Assembly: GCA_001051155.2 (NCBI GenBank)
Contig: JYIP02000004.1
Span: 4,272,383-4,336,382, forward strand
Direction: 5' to 3'
Origin: Chrysoporthe austroafricana
Lineage: Eukaryota > Ascomycota > Sordariomycetes > Diaporthales > Cryphonectriaceae
DNA length: 64,000 nucleotides
Position numbers and translations under genes: made by a program. The notes below the pieces were generated by a model. It had not been told where the DNA came from. It was given only the letters and a program-made list of their open reading frames with translations, and ran no database searches. Below, piece after piece: positions 46,019 to 56,939 of the stretch; position 1 is the first letter of the stretch, and each line of letters opens with the position of its first letter.

Positions 46019-47573
46019 GAGAGGCATGACTCCTCTCTTGGGGGAGGCGCGAGGGAAGTTAAATTGCGGTGCCAGGGATGTCTGCACCTTGCCGGTGGTC
46101 CTTGCCCCTTTTGGGCCAGCACCCTGGAGCCCGCTGGAAGAGCCATTGGTGAGCCCACCCTCAGGTCCCTCACCGCGAGAAGCCAGGCGAAGGCCTGGGC
46201 AGAGAGAGTACTGGGTACCGTGGACAGAACCGGGTGCGGTTGGCTCCTCCTTCGAGCCTGCCCTGTCCGGCCCTGCGCCTGCCCTGCCCCTAGCCCTGTC
46301 TGGTTCCTTACCTGGATATGCCTGGCCCTGGTCCAATTTTACCTCGTCTCCATGTTCTGAGTCCTCCTGTCCGCTTCACCTCCTCGCCCCAGATCCTCAC
46401 GCAGTCGCTGTCAATTTGACCTCCCCTTTTTTTTTTCTTGTCGTCGCCCTCTGGTCCTCCTCCTCCTCCAGCAGGTTTAGGTTTATCCTCCTCTTTCGTT
46501 CGCCCGTGTTCGTTCTTGGATCGACCTTCACCTTCGCCTTCACCTTCAACCGTCGCCTACTTCTCCTGGTGGTACCTTAACATTTACCATTACCTTAGCT
46601 TCTGCGCATACCCGAGCCTTGAGTTGAGCTTCTTGTTCTCTTCTTCCACGCCTCTCTGGACGCCCTTCTCTTTTAATTTGCGTCGCGACTGGCCCTTCAA
46701 TCCTGCTCCAGCACACGCTCCCGACCACGTCACCCGACTTTGTTGTTCGAATAGCACACGCTCGTTGTCCAGCATATATCTGTTGCAGTCATTTTTAGCC
46801 CCCCGCCCCGGATTCCTGTCAGTCGCCAATCCCCACCTCGCCTGACGCGACAAGTCTCACCGCGAACGAGCGAACGGATCAGGATCAGTCCCGGGCCCTC
46901 TTGTTGTCCCTGTCGTGGCATTGTGTCTGTTCCGCCTCAGCATTCTCCTCCCACTCGGCCCTCGCTAGAGCTACCGCTGCACCACCTTGCTTAATACCGG
47001 CCGTCTTTGTTCGGGTACAAAAGTCGAGGGCATTGCTGCGCCAGTCTCGACCTGCCTGTCCCGTCCGGCCAATCCTCTGCGGGTCCATACATACTTGATC
47101 CGCAGCACTTTGGGCCCCTCGTCCTTTTGACCGCCCCGGTGCCTGGGTTCTTTGCCTGGCTTCCCTAGCTTCGAGGCCTCGAGATCCCCGACGCCCGAGT
47201 GTCTGCGTGTTGGTATAAACCCTTCATCCAGACGCCAGTTCTGCACATACGACGTATACTTTTATTCTTTCGACCTCCTGGTTCTGGTCCCTGCGTCCTT
47301 CGAACCTAGGTTGTCCGGGTTGTGGTTTTTGAGAGCAGCTTCGAAGAAAAGGAAAAAAAAAACTTCCCACCAATTGCAAGACGCTGGTTGTGGATTTTTT
47401 TTCTTCCGAGATACCCCTTTTATATTCTACGATCGCCGGTGTCTGTACAACACCACAAACCTTCAGCTTCTCGACACGTGCCTTCTCTTCCCGGGAGGCA
47501 CCTCTAATCTTTCAAAACGGCAGTCCTATCTCACGTCGGCCGGGACAACCTTGTCCCTCCTCATCTTCTCGGG
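46019..47573 (+). promoter_or_regulatory. Promoter and probable long pyrimidine-rich leader of the RRM gene
   Basis: From about 46360 the + strand is strikingly C/T-rich (CTCCTCCTCC, TTTTTTTTTTCTTG, CACCTTCGCCTTCACC). Such long leaders are common for fungal RNA-binding-protein genes. Several short upstream frames are present. A 5'-UTR intron is possible but cannot be placed. Confidence 0.45.
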
Positions 47574-49952
47574 ATGCAGGAGCATCAACCAGGTCCCATC
47601 GGCCAGGCCGGCCCAAGCGGTGGCCTTGGTCGCTTTGGTCACGCCTCGAAGCCCTCCACGAGTGACACTGGCTTCTCTCACGGTGCCTTCACTTCGAATG
47701 TTTCCGGCTTCGCTGACAGGCACCCGCGCCGTGGGAACATCCCCACGATCAACACCCATAATGTCCAGCAGCAGACCCTCAACCCGAATATCGCCGACAT
47801 GACCACTCCCGGCTCTGGCTTCGACATGCAGTTCACTCCTCTCCTTCCTTCTCAGCTCCTGCTCGGAAGCCCCTTCCAGCCCGGTACGCCAGCTGCCTTT
47901 GCCAACGGTCAGTTCCAGGGCATGGGCGGCTATCAGCAGCCTCAGCAGAACAACCAGCAGCAGAACGGTCTCGGGAGCCCCGTGCAGCAGCCCATGTCGC
48001 CCGGTGGCTACCAGGCGATCGTCTCGCCATCGACTTACGGGGCGCCTCAGTTCTTCGCCCCTCAGTCTCCTACCACGGGTTACGGTAACATGGGCGGACA
48101 GATGCAGATGCAGATGAACCCCGGATCTCCGGTGGCCATGAGCCCGGTCGTCAGCGGATCCAGCCGTACGGTCTACCTTGGAAACATCCCTCAGGACACG
48201 CCTGCTGAGGAGATCCTGAGCCATGTGCGCAGTGGCCAGATCGAGTCTGTCAGGCTGCTTCCTGACAAGAACTGTGCCTTCATTTCCTTCCTGGACGCCA
48301 GCTCCGCCACCCACTTCCACTCCGATGCCATCTTGAAAAAGCTCTGCATCAAGGGACAGGATATCAAGGTCGGCTGGGGCAAGCCGTCTCAGGTGCCCAC
48401 TTCTGTCGCTCTCGCCGTCCAGCAGTCTGGTGCCTCTCGAAACGTCTACCTCGGAAACCTGCCCGAGGAGATCACAGAGGAGGAAATCAGGGAGGACCTG
48501 GGCAAATTCGGCGCTATCGACACCGTCAAGATTGTCCGCGAGAAGAACATCGCTTTCATTCACTTCCTCTCCATTGCCAACGCCATCAAGGCGGTCTCGC
48601 AGCTCCCTCAGGAGCCCAAGTGGCAGGCCCCGCGACGTGTGTACTACGGCAAGGATCGGTGCGCCTATGTCTCGAAGACACAGCAGCAGAATGCAGCGCA
48701 GTACCTGGGCATTGCTCCTGGTTATGCGCACATGCTGACTGGCGCTGACCGCGATGTGATCTCCAGTGCCTTGGCTCAGCAGTCTGTCGCTGCTGCTGCT
48801 GTTGCCACTACTGCTGGCGGCATCAACAACCTCGGAAACCGGACGATCTACTTGGGCAACATCCACCCCGAGACTACCATCGAGGAGATCTGCAACGTTG
48901 TGCGAGGTGGTCTGTTGCACCACATTCGGTACATTCCGGACAAGCACATCTGCTTCGTCACCTTCATTGACCCTACCGCGGCCGCTTCTTTCTACGCCCT
49001 GAGCAACATCCAGGGTCTAATGATTCACAATCGCCGGTTGAAGATCGGCTGGGGTAAGCACTCCGGTGCCCTGCCCCCAGCAATCGCCTTGGCCGTCAGC
49101 GGCGGTGCTTCGCGAAACGTCTACATTGGCAATCTGGATGAGACATGGACCGAGGAGAGGCTGAGACAGGATTTCTCCGAGTACGGCGAAATCGAGCTGG
49201 TCAACACCCTCCGGGAGAAGAGCTGCGCGTTCGTCAACTTCACTAACATTGCCAATGCCATCAAGGCTATTGAGGCTGTCCGAAGCAAGGAGGAGTATAG
49301 GAAGTTCAAGGTCAATTTCGGCAAGGATCGGTGTGGAAACCCACCACGTCAGCTTCAGCAGCAGGCCGGATCGCCACGCAACGAGGCCCCTACTTCTCCT
49401 GGAACACAAGCCCCTCAGAGCGGATCACCAACCAATGCTCAGATGGGGAGCCAGCCAACCCTGTTCAACACTCAGAGCAATCCTCTGACTGTATACCTGA
49501 GCCAGGTGTCTCAGCAGGCCCAGCAGCACCACCAACAGCAGCATCAAGCCCTCGCCGCTCAGCAGGCCGTGCTCTTTGGAACCGCATCATCTTCGCCGAA
49601 CGAGATCACGCTGCAGATGCCTGATGGCTCTGTCTCCGGACACGGCCAGTCTGCCAGTATCTCGAACGGCTACGCCACACAGAATTCCGCCTCTGGGCCA
49701 ACAACTATCGGCGGCCTGCTCGCGCCTGCCAACGCACGTGGCCAGCACAGCCGAGCGGTGAGCCTGCCTGCGTTCGGACCCGGTTTCGAGAACGGTGGTA
49801 CGAGCCCGAGCAGCGTCCAGGGTAGCGTCAACGATGAGGGCGCCCGGCGCGGTCACCAGTACCAGGCCAGTTTTGGCGGCATGGGCAGTGGCTACGGCCT
49901 CGCTATCCAGGGTGGTCTCAACGGCTGGGTTGAGGAAGAAGTGGCGAACTAA
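47574..49952 (+). CDS. Four-RRM RNA-binding protein (Mrn1/Nrd1 family)
   Basis: Intronless, 792 aa. Four RRMs occupy about 198-270, 289-362, 423-495 and 514-586. Each shows RNP2 (TVYLGNI, NVYLGNL, TIYLGNI, NVYIGNL) and RNP1 ([32 protein letters not shown]). Pairs 1/2 and 3/4 are alike: RRMs 1 and 3 end KVGWGK/KIGWGK, and RRMs 2 and 4 end YYGKDRC/NFGKDRC, suggesting duplication of a two-RRM unit. The N-terminal 190 residues are Gln/Pro/Gly-rich and the C-terminus is Gln/His/Ser-rich (prion-like). This layout matches S. pombe Nrd1 and S. cerevisiae Mrn1, which bind mRNAs in stress granules and control differentiation and morphology. The start at 47574 gives [11 protein letters not shown]; an upstream ATG in frame is not seen. 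Confidence 0.88.
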   Translation: MQEHQPGPIGQAGPSGGLGRFGHASKPSTSDTGFSHGAFTSNVSGFADRHPRRGNIPTINTHNVQQQTLNPNIADMTTPGSGFDMQFTPLLPSQLLLGSPFQPGTPAAFANGQFQGMGGYQQPQQNNQQQNGLGSPVQQPMSPGGYQAIVSPSTYGAPQFFAPQSPTTGYGNMGGQMQMQMNPGSPVAMSPVVSGSSRTVYLGNIPQDTPAEEILSHVRSGQIESVRLLPDKNCAFISFLDASSATHFHSDAILKKLCIKGQDIKVGWGKPSQVPTSVALAVQQSGASRNVYLGNLPEEITEEEIREDLGKFGAIDTVKIVREKNIAFIHFLSIANAIKAVSQLPQEPKWQAPRRVYYGKDRCAYVSKTQQQNAAQYLGIAPGYAHMLTGADRDVISSALAQQSVAAAAVATTAGGINNLGNRTIYLGNIHPETTIEEICNVVRGGLLHHIRYIPDKHICFVTFIDPTAAASFYALSNIQGLMIHNRRLKIGWGKHSGALPPAIALAVSGGASRNVYIGNLDETWTEERLRQDFSEYGEIELVNTLREKSCAFVNFTNIANAIKAIEAVRSKEEYRKFKVNFGKDRCGNPPRQLQQQAGSPRNEAPTSPGTQAPQSGSPTNAQMGSQPTLFNTQSNPLTVYLSQVSQQAQQHHQQQHQALAAQQAVLFGTASSSPNEITLQMPDGSVSGHGQSASISNGYATQNSASGPTTIGGLLAPANARGQHSRAVSLPAFGPGFENGGTSPSSVQGSVNDEGARRGHQYQASFGGMGSGYGLAIQGGLNGWVEEEVAN

Positions 49953-51249
49953 ACCGCTTGCCGCAAAGTGGTCGAATACATTGTTGTAATCATCTGCTTA
50001 CTGATTTGGCTTTGTTTCTCGGGCTGCGAGCAAGTTCCTTCTGCGCTTTTTTACCACTAACCCCGCTTTTATAATCACCAAATTCCTGTCTATGATTTTT
50101 GCTGGCTGTGCTCTTCTTCTGCACTGCCACGGTCGCTCGCTTTGGTTACTCGCACAGAAGAGAAGGGAGCACATTGGGAATAATTGGGATCTCAGACAAG
50201 GGCCATGGCCCCGAATCAGTTTGGAAAATTCAAACGTGGGCAGCGCTGCACAAAGCAAAGAATGAAGAAAGAGCACGGTTTAATCGGGATGGTGTTGATG
50301 AGTGTACCCGCTACGGATTCAGAGCATGAGCACGAACGACAGATACAGACGGATGATACGCGCACCACGCACGTTTTCCACGCACGCACGGCACCTGCAC
50401 GATGTCCGCTTAAAGAGAGACGAAGCGTCTTCTTGCATGTGCCTGTACGTTTGTACGTATAGGTTTTAGGATAGGAATATTATGGCATAGCATGGGTTCC
50501 GGTTGGATATGAATATGGTCCCCAATGTGCCGAAGGCGCCATCTGCACAAGTGAAGTGATTCGTGCTACGACGTATAATATGCATATAGTAGCCAGCTTG
50601 CTCGTCGCAGAAAGCTGGTGTCACCACGGCTTAGGTCTGAGGCGTACAAGCAACTAAGCAAAGCGTTCTGTGGACGATTGCAGCTGATTGGAGGGTACTA
50701 CCACCTGTCCGCAGGAACTTGCCTCCAGCTCTCCTTTGACACCACTGCTCTCCTGCGAGCGGCGCCTCATCCCCCAGCCGTGGAAACAAGCGCTTGACAC
50801 AGGCCAAGGACCAGTCTCGATTCGAGAGGGGGGGGGGGGCGAGCAAGTTCATCACGGGCGCACAAGGAATGAGTGAGCGGCTAGCATCGCTACGAGGCCC
50901 TCGCGCGCCCTCTGAGGTTTGCCATCGCGAACGAGCCACCGCGACGACCCTTACTGAAATGATATGTGCACGTGTTATTCTAGTACAGTCTGTAATGCTC
51001 TACTGCCTGCCTGTTGTGGTCTGCTGTGCGCAGCTTGAAATTGTAGTGTATCGTCACGTAATGAGACAGTCTGAACGAGTCCTTCCCTGCCGAGCCCAAC
51101 GCCGAATCATGATGAGACAAATCAGATATGTCAGATAGATGCTCCCCCGCCGTGTACCGCTGTCGTCCCCCTCCGTCTCTGCCCCTGAACTCCCCTCTCG
51201 GAAATGAAAAATCACCAGTAGCGACAGACCCGTTTCAGAGTCACGTGGC
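49953..51249. other. Intergenic region between convergent RRM and ATG15 genes
   Basis: No gene recognised. Contains both 3' ends and a G11 homopolymer at about 50828. Short frames only. Confidence 0.5.
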
Positions 51250-53300
51250 CTATATCTCGTCCTCCTCCTCGCTGGTGCCGTACCCCCTGCAGAAACCAAA
51301 CCAGTTCCTCCTCGTGCAGTGCGACTGCGTCGGCTTCACGGACGCAGACGTGGGCGTCGACGTCCGCGTCGGCCTCGGCGTCACGGGCCGCGTGGTCGTC
51401 ACGGTCGGCGGGGGCGGCGCCGCGGTGATGGTCGGCTCGGAGGTGGCTGGCGACGTTGAGCCGTCACTGCTCGTGGTCGTCTGGTCGTAGCAGCCCCAGA
51501 AGCGCCCCGGCGTCACGCAGGTCGTGCTGGTGGTAGGCAGAGTGCTCGTGGGCGAGGAGGACGTGGTAGTGGTGGTGGTGGTCGTAGTAGTCTTGTCGTA
51601 GCATCCGAACCAGCCCGGGGTCTTGCAGGTCGACGTGCTCGTGCTGGTGGTGCTGGTGGTGGAGGTGGTCGTCGCTGTCGCCGTCCCCGTGGCCGTCTCG
51701 TCCAGGCAGCCCCACCAGCCAGGCGTCTTGCAGGTCTCGGTCCGCGTGCGCGGCTTGGTGGAGGTGGAGGAGCTGGACGTGGTGGTCGACTCGGTGCCGT
51801 TGCTCTCGTACATCTTCCAGTTCGCGCAGTCGCGGCACTCGGGGGTGAACTTGCACTCGGCGACCAGGTCGTACTTGAGGAGGACGTCGTTGATGACCGA
51901 CCGGATCTTATGCGTGCCGATCCCCACGCGCCAGCCCTTGTCGGCGACGACGTCGTACACGCACTCGCGGCCGGTGTGGCAGGCGGACTCCATCGCGTAG
52001 CCGGCGTAGGAGCACGAGGCGGTGGCGCCGTTGCAGGTGCCGATGTAGACCGGGTCGGCGGTGTGGCCGAAGTGGTAGGCGCCGGTGTACTCGCGGGTCT
52101 GGGGCACGCCCGGGTCGGAGCCGGGCGGCACGGGGAGGCCCAGGCGGGCGACGGGCAGGGCCTCGGGGACGGCTTCGAAGGTGACGACGGGGAGGCCGTA
52201 GGTCAGGCCGAGCATGCTGCTAACAGCGCCGCCCAGGGAGTGGCCGGTGATCCAGACGTTGGAGTCCGGGTACAGCTCGGTAACGTTGGAGTAGAGCTCG
52301 CGCGCGGCCATGTAGTACCGGTTCTCCTGGCGCAGGGCCTGGACGACGCAGGTGTTGTTGCAGGCGTAGGTGCCGGTGGCGCAGTTGCAGACCTGGTGCC
52401 AGAGCCAGGGCCCCTGCTGGGCGCAGCAGCAGCTGAAGAACAGGTTGTCGTTCTCTTTGTCGTTGGTGGTGGTGCCCTCGCCGTCGAAGACGGCCATGGA
52501 GGTGCCCTTGAGCCCGATGACGATGGTGGAGTTGTCGGCGTCGGCGAAGACGTGGCCACGCAGGCCGTCGCTCTCCCAGCCGAAGTCGGCGGAGCGGTTG
52601 AAGGGGTCGCCGACCTCGAGCCACTCGCCGTCGGCGTCCTTCTCGACATAGGCGTTGGCGGACATGTAAGCGAGGCTGACGATGGTGTCGCGGTCGGTGA
52701 CGTTCGGGCCGGGGACGTCGTCGAGGGTCCAGGCGTCCTCGGACAGGACCGAGACGAAGCCCCGCTCGCGCGACAGCGCCACCATCGGGTCGACGACGCT
52801 CGGCCGCCGGTCGACCAGCCGCTGGATCCGCGTGGCGCCGCTCCGCGCCCGCAGCGGCGGCAGCCGCTCGGCGGCGTGCCCGTCCTCGGCGGCCAGCCAG
52901 ACCTGCTGCTGCTGCGGCCCGGCGTGCACCACGTCCTGCCGCCTGTGTAGGTTCGGGTACCGGTGGGTGCCGTGGTGGAAGACGTGCCGGAGGGACTGTG
53001 CCGCACGGGAGACCGGTCAGCTGGGTGCTCGCTCGCTGGCGATAACGAGGGAAGGGGGGGGGGGGCGAAGGAGGAGGAACAACCTACAAAGACGTGGTCG
53101 GCCGGGGCGGGCGGCTCCGGCGACGGGTTGAAGAAGTCGGGCTTCAGAGGGAGGACGGCCTGCCTGTCCGGCCTGGGGCTGCCTGCTGCCGCCGCTGCCG
53201 CCGGGGCGAGGGTGAGGAACGAGAGGAGCAGGTTGGCGGTCACCCTGCCGGCAGAGGTGCACGTATCGCCACCGCCCCTGGTCCTGCGCCTGAAGCCCAT
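51250..53300 (-). CDS. ATG15: Vacuolar autophagic lipase Atg15
   Basis: Two exons (53088-53300, 51250-52995), 92-bp intron, 652 aa. A basic N-terminus precedes a single hydrophobic anchor ([18 protein letters not shown], about 22-39), fitting a type II membrane protein delivered to the vacuole. After the splice come [19 protein letters not shown] and the class 3 lipase core: nucleophile Ser324 in [17 protein letters not shown], Asp385 in [14 protein letters not shown] and His411 in MESACHTG. Several N-x-S/T sites are present. Atg15 degrades autophagic-body and multivesicular-body membranes. The C-terminal 200 residues are Ser/Thr-rich. They hold three imperfect Cys modules ([34 protein letters not shown]) separated by T/S tracts, and then [12 protein letters not shown]. 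This tail is longer than in yeast. Confidence 0.94.
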
Positions 53301-53917
53301 GGTGGGACGGTGATGATGTTGGGGGGGACGGGAAGTACGACTGGCTCCTCGGAGTAAAAGCGTCGTTGGGAGAAAGCAAGAAGGGGTTGTCGACGTCGAT
53401 GTTGAGAGGGGGAGAGAGCGAGAGAGATAGTCAGGGGAGAGATAGCATGGGCACGAGGATGGGTTGAGACACGTTGTCACGAGGACGTGGACGACTGGGC
53501 CGTTCTGGGGGGCGGCAACGGCCCTGAAAGGAGGGCGTGATTGATGCGTTGCGCTGCGGTGCGCTGCGTTGCGGTGCGCGACGTATCCGAGGCTCCTTTG
53601 CTCCCATGACGACAGCAGGCGGCGGGTCCTGTATCGCTTATCGGTGCCTTGCTGGACCGCGTTAGGCCCAACTGGACGCAGCGTGATGCAGCTTATCTAC
53701 ATATCTACACGGCGCTAATCAATTTAATTAATCAATCAGCCCTACATACATAGCACCACGTACTGAGTGGGTGCTATTTAATTAGTAGATAATATATCCC
53801 GTGTGAAGAAAAAGGGCCAGCTGCGCATCCCCCCCCTCCCAGAGAAGACCAACAACACCCCAGCGGATCCGCTCCAGAGGGTCAGCAGGGCCCAGCAGCG
53901 ACGGAGGTCTAGAGGCC
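53301..53917. other. Intergenic region
   Basis: ATG15 promoter side and the 3' end of the secreted-protein gene. Contains a GCGTTGCGCTGCGGTGCGCT-type short tandem near 53547-53580. No gene seen. Confidence 0.5.
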
Positions 53918-54642
53918 TCAGCCGATGTACTCGTTGAATCGCATGCAGCTCTTGTTGATGCCCCAGCCACCAATGTCCGACGGCCGCTCAGAGGCAGCGT
54001 GGTTGCAGTCCGCGTATCCGATCACCACGTTCCAGTTCCCGCCCAGGGCGTCGGTGAACTGCTGGCCCGACATGGCGCTCCTGTTGATCTGCTTGCCGCC
54101 GGAGCCAAACTGGCAGCAGATGTCCAGGATGTTGTCGGCGTGCCGGACGATCTCGCTCCCTCGCACGTTCAGCGTGTAGCCGTTGTCCTGCCAGCGCGCC
54201 GCACCGTCAGATCGGGTGCAGGATGAGGAATAAGTGTGGTCAGTTATGAAGATTACGTGCAGACGGGAATGCGTACATTGCAGACGTAGACGCCGCTCGT
54301 GTTCATGCAGCCGACGCGGAGGCACGACCTGGGCCCGATGGCGTGGTTGTTGCCGTTGTTGAGGCCCGAGACGAGGCTCCTCGCGTTGTCTCCATCGGCG
54401 CCTAGGCGGTGAGATTGTCAGGACGGCTTGGGGGCAGGTGTCTCCCGGGACATACTGCCAAAGTTCCCGCAATACAGCTCCCCATTCCGCTTGTTGAGAG
54501 ACCGAGACTCGAGGGCCTCAGCAGAACTGTCGGCGGACCGAGTATCGGTGCGCCCTCCGGCAGCGTCCGCGAGGGGACCTGCTGAGGCGAGGGTAAAGGC
54601 GGACATGGCCAGTGCCGCGGCTTGCGCGAGGCTGCTTCTCAT
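53918..54642 (-). CDS. Small secreted cysteine-rich protein, candidate effector
   Basis: Three exons (54456-54642, 54277-54401, 53918-54187), introns 54 and 89 bp, 193 aa. A signal peptide (about 1-21, cut near ASA-GP) is followed by a pro-region ending LNKR (residues 49-52), a Kex2-type dibasic site. The mature part of about 141 aa starts NGELYCGNFGS and has eight cysteines (YCG, SCL, GCM, VCN, ICC, DCN, SCM), enough for four disulfides. Splicing gives GNFGS-ADGDN and VYVCN-DNGYTLNV. I recall similar secreted proteins in plant-associated ascomycetes but no named family. Role is unknown; an extracellular or host-interaction function is inference from size, secretion and cysteines. Confidence 0.78.
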
Positions 54643-56210
54643 CTTTCTGGACGGTCCAGATCTGGATTCTATCCCGGGACAAGGCCGGTTAGTCTAAACG
54701 AGTGTAATGCTTGTCCGACAAGCTATTGGGTGAACAAATGAGTGTAGAGACTTGTCTGACAATACCAAACGAAGCCCAGAACAATACCAAGTCCAAGTAG
54801 CTAACTATATGCTTATATACCCTGATCGCCTCAACCACGGCCGCGACGATCTAGCAATGCCGAGCTGAATGCCGGAAAAGGAGCGGTCCCGAAGTGTCCA
54901 TGTGGATTTTAAGCAAAAGTACCTACAACTACCGACACACATACGTCAATAGGTGAATAAAAAGCATTAATTATCTTTGAGTCAGCGCTGCACCTCTCCC
55001 GAAATAGCTCTGGACCCGCGCTGCTCGCGTGATGCCTTGGGTTCGACAATGGAGACCTTCGCCAAGTGGCCAGGTCGGGCCACCCACTACGGTTGGAACC
55101 AGGCAGGAAGGATCTCCGGGGCGAAGGCACCCGGTACTCTTGTTTGACGCCGGGCCGGACTCTTTGCAAGGGCGGGCCTCGTGCAACACCAGAACGGCCA
55201 GAACGGCCAGGAGATTCGGGACCCGGACTTTTCGAGTCTCACCGAGGGTTTGGGCAAGGACTATGGGAAGATTCCGCTCTGAGCGGACCCAGTTCCCAAT
55301 CCTTAGGCGTAACCTTATCAGCTTCGGTGGTTCGACTGAGATGAATGCTTTCGGCGTTACTACGGCTCAAGAATGCACGCACGTCGAAAGGTACGCTGTC
55401 CTCTGCAACCATTTGTATGTCAGAGGACCGAACGAACAGCTTACCAGCCTGGAGAAGCTCGTACTCATAGCAAAATCGTGGCTAAAAATAATGTAAAGAG
55501 ACTTGTCTGCACTTTATTGTGTCTTTAAGAGCTGTCGCGGCTCCCAGAAGGGGTGACCACTCCCGGATATGTACCCAATATATTGGGGTAGGTATGTAGA
55601 CTGCTATCCAGGTCGGCTTAGCAAAGGAGTAGCCGCTACACTAGCCCTAAGCTGAGGTCTACAGTACCAGAATGCGTAGAACAGCATCTTGAGCCATACC
55701 TAGATGCTTTTGCCCGCCTAGGCTCTCACCCTTGACACACAGTAATCATCTAGATATCGAGAGTGACACGCTTAAAAGCCCAGACCCTGGGACAGCAGCG
55801 ATGTGTTGCTAAATACAGTAGTTCTACAAGATCACTGAGCTCCGCACGCGCGGTAGTTGTTTGTGACGCGGGCGCTCATTGGCGGCCTTGTCAGGCCACC
55901 CACGCTTTGCATATGAGGGGCGCTGACCCGGGAAATCATATACGGACGTACTGTCTTCCGGCCGAGAAAGCTGAGGAAGGTCTGGCTCTTTCGGCCTCAG
56001 CAATGAGGGTGGTCAGCGCTTGCGGTTGCTGCGTGCGGGGCCAGATCAGTGGGTCTAGGTCTGACGCAGCCCGGATCCAATATCCGAGGCAAGAAACCTT
56101 CTTATATAAGGATACCAGGCATTTGGGATTATATAATTAAGGATTAGGGTTATGAGCTCGAAAGAGCTTATAAATAATTTTCGAGCAATAACGAGCAATA
56201 ATGATCCCGG
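54643..56210. other. Intergenic region, no secure gene
   Basis: A 155-codon frame at 55029-55496 (+) is Arg/Gly-rich and matches nothing I know. AGACTTGTCTG-like strings occur at about 54749 and 55499. The composition drifts to AT-rich toward the MITE. Possibly older repeat DNA. Confidence 0.4.
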
Positions 56211-56591
56211 ACTGAAAAGCTGGATATATAAGATTGGACATTTCCTACTATCAGATAGATTTCATAGTTGCTTTTCAGTTATCAATCTAAATATCAGTTT
56301 CCTTATAACTGGTATCCAATACGGATAGTAAACACTCAGCATCTTTTCTAACCTTTTAAGACTATATTTCCGTATACAGGTAGATTGTACTGTATACCGC
56401 CCTTGCTTAGCATAAACCTTTAACGTACCAGGTACTTGTGCTACTTGGGGGTTCATTACAGTAACAATCATTCGCCTTTGGGGCTATTGTAATCAAGGGT
56501 GAAAACAATATTTAGATTGACGACTGAAGACTACATAAGAGAGCTATCTGACTGTAGGAAATGTCTGTCCTTATATATCCTGCTCTTCAGT
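56211..56591. mobile_element. MITE-like element with about 84-bp terminal inverted repeats
   Basis: Left arm 56211-56294 and right arm 56508-56591 align as inverted copies over their full length. Both start ACTGAA at the outer edge and share GGATATATAAG, ACATTTCCTAC, TCAGATAG and CAATCTAAATAT. Differences are largely transitions, as expected from RIP. The inner 213 bp are AT-rich and non-coding. No transposase frame is present, so it is non-autonomous. A target duplication is not clear. Confidence 0.75.
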
Positions 56592-56939
56592 GAGGACTAT
56601 GTTGAATATCCTCATAGGCATCCTATGTGCCTATCCAGCCACTGCCAGCCTATGTTCGATTCTTCATAGGCGGACCCCAACCCTTACTTATATAAGCTGG
56701 GTCATGCTCTGCTATATAGCAGTGCCTGCCAGGCCTAGCAATAGCAATGCAACCCATCGTTCTTTCTACCTTTTGTATCAGCCCCTACCAATGCTCCTAC
56801 AAAACTACCACGAATACATCACGGCTACCGTAATAACTTGAGACTCAAGACCGCACAAGAAGCCATACTTGTACCGCTACTCACCAGTCGACTTTTCTAC
56901 CAGGAGTCTTGTGCTCAGAAGCTTGTTGAAACATCCAGC
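56592..56939 (+). promoter_or_regulatory. Upstream region of the MYND/pRiA4b gene
   Basis: 348 bp between the MITE and the start codon. It is AT-richer than typical promoters in this window and probably represents insertion-flanking DNA used as promoter. Confidence 0.4.

Noticed and set aside
45882..46580. Long frames through the GGCTGGCGCT array on both strands
   Set aside because: The array lacks stops in every frame by composition, so open frames there are artefacts.
47526..48947. 473-codon frame antisense to the RRM gene
   Set aside because: Shadow of a strongly codon-biased gene; no family resemblance, and the four RRMs on the + strand explain the region.
51910..52950. 346-codon Gly/Val/Ala-rich frame antisense to ATG15
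   Set aside because: Composition typical of a reverse-complement shadow of GC-rich coding DNA.
52203..53480. 425-codon minus-strand frame overlapping ATG15
   Set aside because: It is an alternative frame of the GC-rich ATG15 coding sequence; its Pro/Ser/Thr/Arg repeats mirror codon bias and it has no domain.
55029..55496. 155-codon + strand frame
   Set aside because: Arg/Gly-rich with competing frames and no conserved motif; not enough to call a gene or transposase.
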